DNA of 64,000 bases. It comes from Antennarius striatus. Taxonomy: Eukaryota; Chordata; Actinopteri; Lophiiformes; Antennariidae. Shown piece after piece: positions 56,398-64,000 of the stretch. Under the pieces are notes generated by a model, which had not been told where the DNA came from, did not search any database, and saw only the letters and a list, made by a program, of their open reading frames with translations. Positions within the stretch are counted from its first letter, which is position 1, and every line of letters begins with the position of its first letter. The stretch is taken from the NCBI RefSeq assembly GCF_040054535.1, contig NC_090795.1:4067501-4131500 (forward strand). The letters are read 5' to 3'. Both the position numbers and the translations under genes were made by a program.

Positions 56398-58204
56398 CAC
56401 CTGAAACGTGGGAGGAGACAGGAGGAGGAGTCTCAGAGGTGCGTGTCACACCTTTGTACACAAAACAAACACATTTAATAAAGATTTAATAGCTTTTAAT
56501 TCATAGACTCAATGATCATTTAAATTCTTTCAATTTTATTTTTCATTTCAGACAATCCTAAACTGAATGTTTTCAGTCCTAATGTCAGATTTAAATTCAA
56601 TGATAAAATGTAAAAATAAATTTGACATTTCCCCATCAATGTTCTCCTGAAAAATATTATATTTCACTATTTTCATCTTATCAGTTGTAGTTTCTACACC
56701 AAATCATACCAGTCAGCTTTTGGTCTTTTGCTACTCTACATCAGTTTTTAAACCAGGTTTGTGCAAATCAAACTCAGGAAGAGAATGGACACAATTTGTT
56801 ATCAAAAAAATGTGGCCAGTTCTCTGGAAGTCACTTGGCTTCAAACAACTGGGCGATGGGCGAAACCTTGAGAAAGATTTCCATGGAAATAAATCACGAC
56901 CGACTCAACTTGAAATGAGGTGTGCAGGGAGGAGACAGAGGGTCAAACCTCTGTCAATAACTCAACTATTGTGTTGAAAATAAATTGATTGTAAAGAAAA
57001 AGAGGTGAAACAGATTATTACTGATAAAAATAATATTGTGTTGTACACAAATCTTTTTCCTTTTCTCTGAGAACAAATTAGACATAAACATAAACATTTG
57101 ATTTACCAATGTGGAATAAAAATATTCATTATTAACTGTTTCTACGGGTGTTTACATTTTCTATATGGAAAAAAATAATCAAATTGTCACCTGAACTCAA
57201 TTAAAATCTTTTCACTGTGTGTGGTTTGAAGAGCTGAGCGAAAAAGTCAGTACTAAAACACAAAAATATAGATTTATACATTGTGAAAATGCTTTTGCTT
57301 GAATCCCGATCACGCAGCAGGTTGCTGTCCTTCATGGTTATCTATAAAGGTGACTTTTACTGACAAGTAATTCAGTTTCAAAAAGTTTTTCTTGTTGTTT
57401 AATTTTTAGACAGCTTGACCAACAAGATATGATTTTGATGAACTTCTGTCAATGTTGTGATGATGGAATTGGAGACATGCAGAGGAATGCCGTCGTGGGG
57501 GAAGAGGGACTAAAAGAGTGGGTGGAGAACGCAGCCTTGTGGGACACCAGCGGTCAAACCCCCAAAACAGCCCCAAACAGTTTGAGTTTACCATCAAAAC
57601 ACTGACGAAATATAAAACACTTTTACGGAGCACATTATTTAGGGAGCACATTATTTACATGATTTTTATTTTTTGTTTTCCATTTGCTAAAACACAATTT
57701 TGTAAACTACCATGGTTTGATCAAAATACTCGACACAATTATGACATTATTATTATCACTGTTAAAAAGTTGTGCAATAGTAATAAAACAAGTCAACATG
57801 TATACTTTTTAAACATACACAGTATTTACATGAATTTTTTATAGATTGACCAACAAGACATGATTTAGATGAGCTCCTGTCAATGTTGTACAGAGTTTAG
57901 TGGGTTGATTGTTTTTTAAATATTACTGCTGGTCAGGTGAGATATTTGCCCACAATTATTTTCTTATTTATTTTTTATCTTATTTAAATCAGTGTTCCCT
58001 CTTCATTGAAATATTTTTACATATTACAATACAATGTACAGTATTTTTCTTCAAACATGACTGTTTATCTATTTTTTTTAAGCTTTTGTGGCATAATTTC
58101 TGAAGTTGGTTCATTTCACACCATTTTCAGCTTTCTGTATCAGTCTCCTCAAAAATCAGCAAAAAAGGAACCATAAACACATTTATAAATTTTGATAATG
58201 TACT
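56398..58204. other. L3-L4 spacer with lectin 3' UTR relic
   Basis: Carries the conserved upstream block at 56,850. The L3/L5 block similarity ends near 57,262. At about 57,285-57,380 the sequence resembles the lectin 3' UTR (TGTGAAAATG, CTTTTGCTTGAATCCC, GGTGACTTTTACT), a probable remnant of a lost copy. From about 57,650 it matches the L5-L6 spacer from about 62,770. The segment 57,405-57,460 is partly repeated at 57,845-57,895. Confidence 0.55.
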
Positions 58205-58210
58205 TTTATT
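58205..58210 (-). terminator. Lectin L4 poly(A) signal
   Basis: AATAAA on the minus strand 83 bases past the L4 stop. Confidence 0.7.
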
Positions 58211-58292
58211 TAATCACAGACCCAAGTTTCAATTCATGTTTTTATTTAAGGATGACTTTTACTTTCAGAATATTTGCTTTCATGACGTGATT

Positions 58293-58797
58293 TTAGAATT
58301 TCTTTCCAGTGCTTTCAGCAGAGCTCCAGATTTTTTGTGCCTCCCTGTACAGCTCCAGTTTGCCTTCATCGGTCAGCTGCAGGCGACACATGTTGGCCTC
58401 TAACCTGGCAGACGGTGAGCTCCACCGTTCAACATTACTTTCATTGTACAGAATCAGTCTGCAGTTTCCCTGCAGACACAGGCGGAACGCATCTGAGCCA
58501 TCAGTGCCTGTAGCCCAGAGAGCCTTTCCATTGGTGTAGATGACAAAGTTGCCATCATCCTGCAGCACAGAGATAAATTAGGATGCATTAAATACAACTT
58601 CCAGAAGTGAATAAAATCCTTCTTTAATATCTAAAATCCTCCAGGTATAATAATGTGAACGTGGATGGACTTCTGTTGGCTTACTGTAAACAATCTGCTC
58701 CTCTTACCTGGAAAATAGCTTCAAACATTTTGTTGTTGGACAGCAGGGAGTCTCCCCTACGGAGCTCATCATTCTTGGACATGTAGTTCCTGCTCAT
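58293..58797 (-). CDS. Lectin L4: lily-type mannose-binding lectin, class A
   Basis: Predicted 118 residues from exons 58797-58708 (MSRNYMSKNDELRRGD...FEAIFQ) and 58559-58293 (DDGNFVIY...STGKKF, TAA). A 5' UTR exon begins at 58,916. Site 1 is canonical (QDDGNFVIY). Site 2 is QGNCRLILY, more degenerate than in L2 because the central Asn is now Arg. Site 3 is lost. It is a mosaic: intron 2 and upstream match L2, but ELRRGD and the 3' flank match L6. This fits sequence exchange between neighbours. Confidence 0.9.
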
Positions 58798-58987
58798 GAT
58801 TCTGGAACAACAAGGAAACTTGTGTTGTTGAAAAATCAATCAATTTAAATTGTTTAAATTGCTTAAGAATAGGTCCATCTGTATGAAAGTAAATTCAAAT
58901 ACTACCAATACTCACAGGCTGGAATGTTGAACCTCAGTCAGACTGCAGGCAGAGGAAGAGGAGTGAAGTGACAGAAATTAAAGTGAC

Positions 58988-58994
58988 TTTTATA
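58988..58994 (-). promoter_or_regulatory. L4 TATA box
   Basis: CAGGTGTATAAAAG on the minus strand, as in L2. Confidence 0.8.
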
Positions 58995-60255
<1,261 letters not shown>

Positions 60256-60261
60256 TTTATT
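60256..60261 (-). terminator. Lectin L5 poly(A) signal
   Basis: AATAAA on the minus strand 104 bases past the L5 stop, as in L3. Confidence 0.7.
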
Positions 60262-60364
60262 TGTTTGCAAATCAAAGCAGGTTGGTTTGATTTATGGTCA
60301 CATGGAAAGACTTTTTCTCGTTGTGCATTCAGGTTCAACAAGCTTTTCATGGCATGATAACGTT

Positions 60365-60862
60365 TTAATATTTCTTTCCAGTGTTTTCAGCAGAGCTCCA
60401 GATTTTTTGCGCCTCCCTGTACAGCTCCAGTGCGCCACCATCGGTGATCCGCAGGTGACACATGTTGGCCTCTAATGTGTAGGAGTTTGTGCTCCACACG
60501 GCGCCATCGTTACAGTCATACATGACCAGGTTGCAGTCCCCCTGCAGAACCACGCGGAACCCGTCTGACCCATTAGTGCCTGAAGCCCAGGCAGCCTTTC
60601 CATTGGTGTAGATGACAAAGTTACCATCATCCTGCAGCACAGAAGGACAAATTAGGATACGATACAAACATTTTCTCACAAGTGAATGATGTTTCTTTAA
60701 TACGTATCTAAAATCATCCAGGTATAATGATGGACTTCTGTCGGCCTACAGATAACAATCTGGTCCTCTTACCTGGAAAATAGCGACCCATTTTCCATTG
60801 TTGGACTGCAGGGAGTCTCCCTTGCGGAGCTCATCATTCTTGGACATGTAGTTCCTGCTCAT
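60365..60862 (-). CDS. Lectin L5: lily-type mannose-binding lectin, class B
   Basis: Predicted 118 residues from exons 60862-60773 and 60631-60365 (TAA). By eye both coding exons have the same sequence as L3, and the proteins are identical. Canonical sites QDDGNFVIY and QGDCNLVMY; third site degenerate. A 5' UTR exon begins at 60,975. Few differences from L3 even in introns indicate a recent duplication or ongoing conversion. Confidence 0.9.
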
Positions 60863-61046
60863 GATTCTGGAACAACAAGAAAACTTGTGTTGATAAATCA
60901 ATCAATTTGGATAGTTTCTAGTTGAGAATTGATCCATCTGTATGAAAGTAAATTCAGATACTACCAATACTCACAGGCTGGGACGTTGAACCTCAGTCAG
61001 ACTGCAGGCAGAGGAAGAGGAGTGAAGTGAAAGAAGTTACAATGAC

Positions 61047-61053
61047 TTTTATA
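61047..61053 (-). promoter_or_regulatory. L5 TATA box
   Basis: CAGGTGTATAAAAG on the minus strand, as in L3. Confidence 0.8.
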
Positions 61054-62260
61054 CACCTGAAACGTGGGAGGAGACAGGAGGAGGAGTCTCAGAGGTGCGT
61101 GTCACACCTTTGTACACAAAACAAACACATTTAATAAAGTTTTAATAGCTTTTAATTCATAGACTCAATGACCATTTAAATTCTTTCAATTTTATTTTTC
61201 ATTTCAGACAATCCTAAACTGATTTTTTTCTGTCCTAAAGTCAGATTTAAATTCAATGATAAAATGTAAAAATAAATTTGTCATTTCCCCATCAATGTTC
61301 TCCTGAAAAATATTATATTTCACTATTTTCATCTTATCAGTTTTAGTTTCTACACCAAATCATACCAGTCAGCTTTTGGTCTTTTGCTACTCTACATCAG
61401 TTTTTAAACCAGGTTTGTGCCAAATCAAACTCAGGAAGAGAATGGACACAATTTGTTATCAAAAAAATGTGGTCAGTTCTCTGGAAGTCACTTGGCTTCA
61501 AACAACTGGGCGATGGGCGAAACCTTGAGAAAGATTTCCATGGAAATAAATCAGGACCGACTCAACTTGAAATGAGGTGTGCAGGGAGGAGACAGAGGGT
61601 CAAACCTCTGTCAATAACTCAACTATTGTGTTGAAAATAAATTGATTGTAAAGAAAAAGAGGTGAAACAGATTATTACTGATAAAAATAATATTGTGTTG
61701 TACACAAATCTTTTTCCTTTTTTCTGAGAACAAATTTGACATAAACATAAACATTTGATTTACCAATGTGGAATAAAAATATTCATTATTAACTGTTTCT
61801 ACGGGTGTTTACATTTTCTATATGGAAAAAAAAAATCAAATTGTCACCTGAACTCAATTAAAATGTTTTAACTGTGTGTGGTTTGAAGAGCTGAGCGAAA
61901 AAGTCAGTACTAAAACACAAAACACTGACGAAATATAAAACACTTTTACTCGAGTTTAATTTTAAGACACTTTTACCTGACATTTTTCTTCATGTGCTAC
62001 TTTGTACAGTTATCCTCTTCACTACATTTATCTGACAAACTACTTAAGTTCCAATACTTTAGCCGCCAAAATGGTCTCTATAAATTATATATGGATACAT
62101 AAAACCAGCTTTTGAGTCATGTTCATGCGAATGTGGGGCAACTCTGAGGATGAAAATGAACAAACTTTGTTGGCACAAAGTAAACGAGTCAGTTCTCTGG
62201 AAGTCGCTCCTGTTTTAAACAAGAGAAAGATTGGCAGGTGGATGTGTGGATGAAGAAAGA

Positions 62261-62289
62261 CCACACACACACATGCACGCACGTACGCG

Positions 62290-62325
<36 letters not shown>
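62261..62325. repeat. (CA)n-rich microsatellite
   Basis: CA tract with interspersed CG and TG units, preceded by GGATGAAGAAAGACC. Confidence 0.95.
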
Positions 62326-62326
<1 letters not shown>

Positions 62327-62449
62327 TATATTTATGTATCTATAATATACGTATATCTACAACAGCTGTAACAAAGTTCTCAGGAAGTCATGCCTGTTTT
62401 GGAAAAAAACACAATCAGTGGGAGAACTATAGATGATAAAGATATGAAC

Positions 62450-62519
62450 ACACAACACACACACAGGCACACACACACACTCGCACACGCACACGCACAC
62501 GCACACGCACACACACACT
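62450..62519. repeat. (CA)n-rich microsatellite
   Basis: Imperfect CA tract with repeated GCACAC units. Confidence 0.95.
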
Positions 62520-63302
62520 CCTGAGTAATAACCTGCAAATTAGCTTGCTTTCGATGTTTTAGATCTTTACATCAGTAAAACTAACATAATTGCTGTTTTT
62601 CAATATTTTGTGTTTCCTTGTCATTTTATTTTGACACTGGGATTTCATGAATCTGACTTTTTTTGGTTTGCAGTAAAATTGTGTTTTCCAGCACTTTAAA
62701 TCAAGATGTAAAAATATATAAGTCATAAAAGTTAATGAAAGAAATTGCCCCATTATTTACGGAGCATTCTATGTCACTGTTTTTGTTTTCCATTTGCTAT
62801 AACGAAATTTTGTAAACTACCATGGTTTGATCAAAATACTCGACACAATTATGACATTATTATTATCACTGTTAAAAAGTTGTGCAATAGTAATAAAACA
62901 AGTCAACATGTACACTTTTTAAACATACACAGTATTTACATGAAGTTTTTATAGATTGACCAACAAGACATGATTTAGATGAGCTCCTGTCAATGTTGTA
63001 CAGAGTTTAGTGGGTTGATTGTTTTTTAAATATTACTGCTGGTCAGGTGAGATATTTGCCCACAATTATTTTCTTATTTATTTTTTATCTTATTTAAATC
63101 AGTGTTCCCTCCTTATTGAAATATTTTTACATATTACAATACAATGTACAGTATTTTTCTTCAAACATGACCTTTTTTTAAACCTTTTGTTGCATTATTT
63201 CTGAAGTTGGTTCATTTCACAACACTTTCAGCTTTCTGTATCAGTCAAAAAGTCAGCAAAAAAAGGAACCATTAACACATTTATAAATTTTGATAATTTG
63301 TT

Positions 63303-63308
63303 TTTATT
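63303..63308 (-). terminator. Lectin L6 poly(A) signal
   Basis: AATAAA on the minus strand 82 bases past the L6 stop. Confidence 0.7.
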
Positions 63309-63389
63309 TAATCACAGACCAAGTTTCAATTCATATTTTTATTTAAGGATGACTTTTACTTTCACAATATTTGCTTTCATGACATGATT

Positions 63390-63886
63390 TTACAATTTCT
63401 TTCCAGTGCTTTCAGCAGAGCTCCAGATTCTTTGTGCCTCCCTGTACAGCTCCAGTTTGCCTTCATCGGTCAGCTGCAGGCGACACATGTTGGCCTCTAA
63501 CTTGCCAGAGACTGAGCTCCACCGTGCAACATTACGTTCATTGTACAGAATCAGGTTGCAGTTTCCCTGTAGACACAGACGGAACGTATCTAAGCCATCA
63601 GTGCCTGTAGCCCAGACAGCGTTTCCATTGGTATAGACGACAAAGTTACCATCATCCTGCAGGTCAGAAAGATAAATTATGATGCATTAACAGCAAGTTC
63701 CAGAAGTGAATGATACTTCTTTGAAATCTAAAATCATCCATGTATAAAAATGTGAACGTGGATGGACTTCTGTTAGCCTTCTGTAGGTCCTCTCACCTGG
63801 AAAACAGCTTCAAACATTTTGTTGTTGGATATCAGAGAGTCTCCCCTACGGAGCTCATCATTCTTGGACATGTAGTTCCTGCTCAT
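63390..63886 (-). CDS. Lectin L6: lily-type mannose-binding lectin, class A (5' UTR exon outside window)
   Basis: Predicted 118 residues from exons 63886-63797 (MSRNYMSKNDELRRGDSLIS...FEAVFQ) and 63656-63390 (DDGNFVVY...STGKKL, TAA). Site 1 is canonical (QDDGNFVVY), site 2 degenerate (QGNCNLILY), site 3 lost. The donor of the 5' UTR exon (GTGAGT) is the last readable signal at 63,995-64,000; the UTR exon and promoter are beyond the right edge, so the array probably continues. The terminal exon is closer to L2 than to L4 in several places, while exon 2 and the 3' flank resemble L4. Confidence 0.88.
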
Positions 63887-64000
63887 GATTCTGGAACAAC
63901 AAGGAAACTTGTGTTGTTGAAAAATCAGTCAGTTTAAATTGTTAACATTAAGAATGGGTCCATCTGTATGAAAGTAAATTCAGATACTACCGATACTCAC

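Larger units (their letters stand above)
61054..63302. other. L5-L6 spacer
   Basis: The first part, to about 61,921, matches the sequence upstream of L3. It is followed by unique sequence with CA-rich tracts at 62,261-62,325 and 62,450-62,519. From about 62,770 it matches the L3-L4 spacer. No further gene is recognised. Confidence 0.6.

Overview
The window is nuclear DNA from a ray-finned (teleost) fish. It has short exons with GT-AG introns, many long CA/GT microsatellites, a tRNA-headed fish SINE, small DNA-transposon relics, and a tandem array of lily-type (GNA-like, pufflectin-type) mannose-binding lectins, a family known mainly from fish among vertebrates. All recognisable genes lie on the minus strand.

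Left part (1-23,250 and on to 46,023): three conserved single-copy genes in the same order and orientation as human 8q24.3. SCRIB contributes only its first coding exon (9,096-9,254) and more than 9 kb of intron 1. PUF60 is complete (10,955-19,173; 11 coding exons, 522 codons), with a conserved 17-residue cassette exon and a TCTCGCGAGA promoter motif. NRBP2 is complete (23,164-46,023; 18 coding exons, 502 codons), with a 17.8-kb intron 1. In both complete genes the exon lengths sum to an intact frame, so the splice models are mutually consistent.

Right part (46,024-64,000): the NRBP2 upstream region, then a lectin array. Five lectin genes are complete and a sixth has its whole coding sequence, only its 5' UTR exon lying beyond the right edge. 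Each has a TATA box, a short 5' UTR exon, a 90-bp coding exon and a 267-270-bp terminal exon. L2+L3 and L4+L5 are copies of one roughly 4.65-kb block. L4 and L6 share a further block that includes the 3' flank. An inverted lectin relic at 48,787-48,881 lies at the left edge of the array and a probable 3' UTR relic lies inside it. A deleted hAT transposon with a perfect 8-bp target duplication lies at 49,794-50,366.

The main items worth following are: (1) an inverted copy of a PUF60 splice acceptor plus exon start in the upstream intron, whose differences mostly keep G-U pairing, as if selected to form a pre-mRNA duplex over the acceptor; (2) a SINE inserted 23 nt upstream of NRBP2 exon 2, with a 13-bp target duplication that copied half of the polypyrimidine tract; (3) a 29-copy TG repeat six bases into NRBP2 intron 1; (4) a 24-nt NRBP2 microexon in the pseudokinase domain; (5) duplication and mosaic sequence exchange in the lectin array, with two classes differing in their sugar-binding motifs. 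SCRIB, PUF60 and NRBP2 have unrelated jobs (cell polarity, splicing, pseudokinase scaffold). The lectins are probably mucosal defence proteins and are functionally separate.
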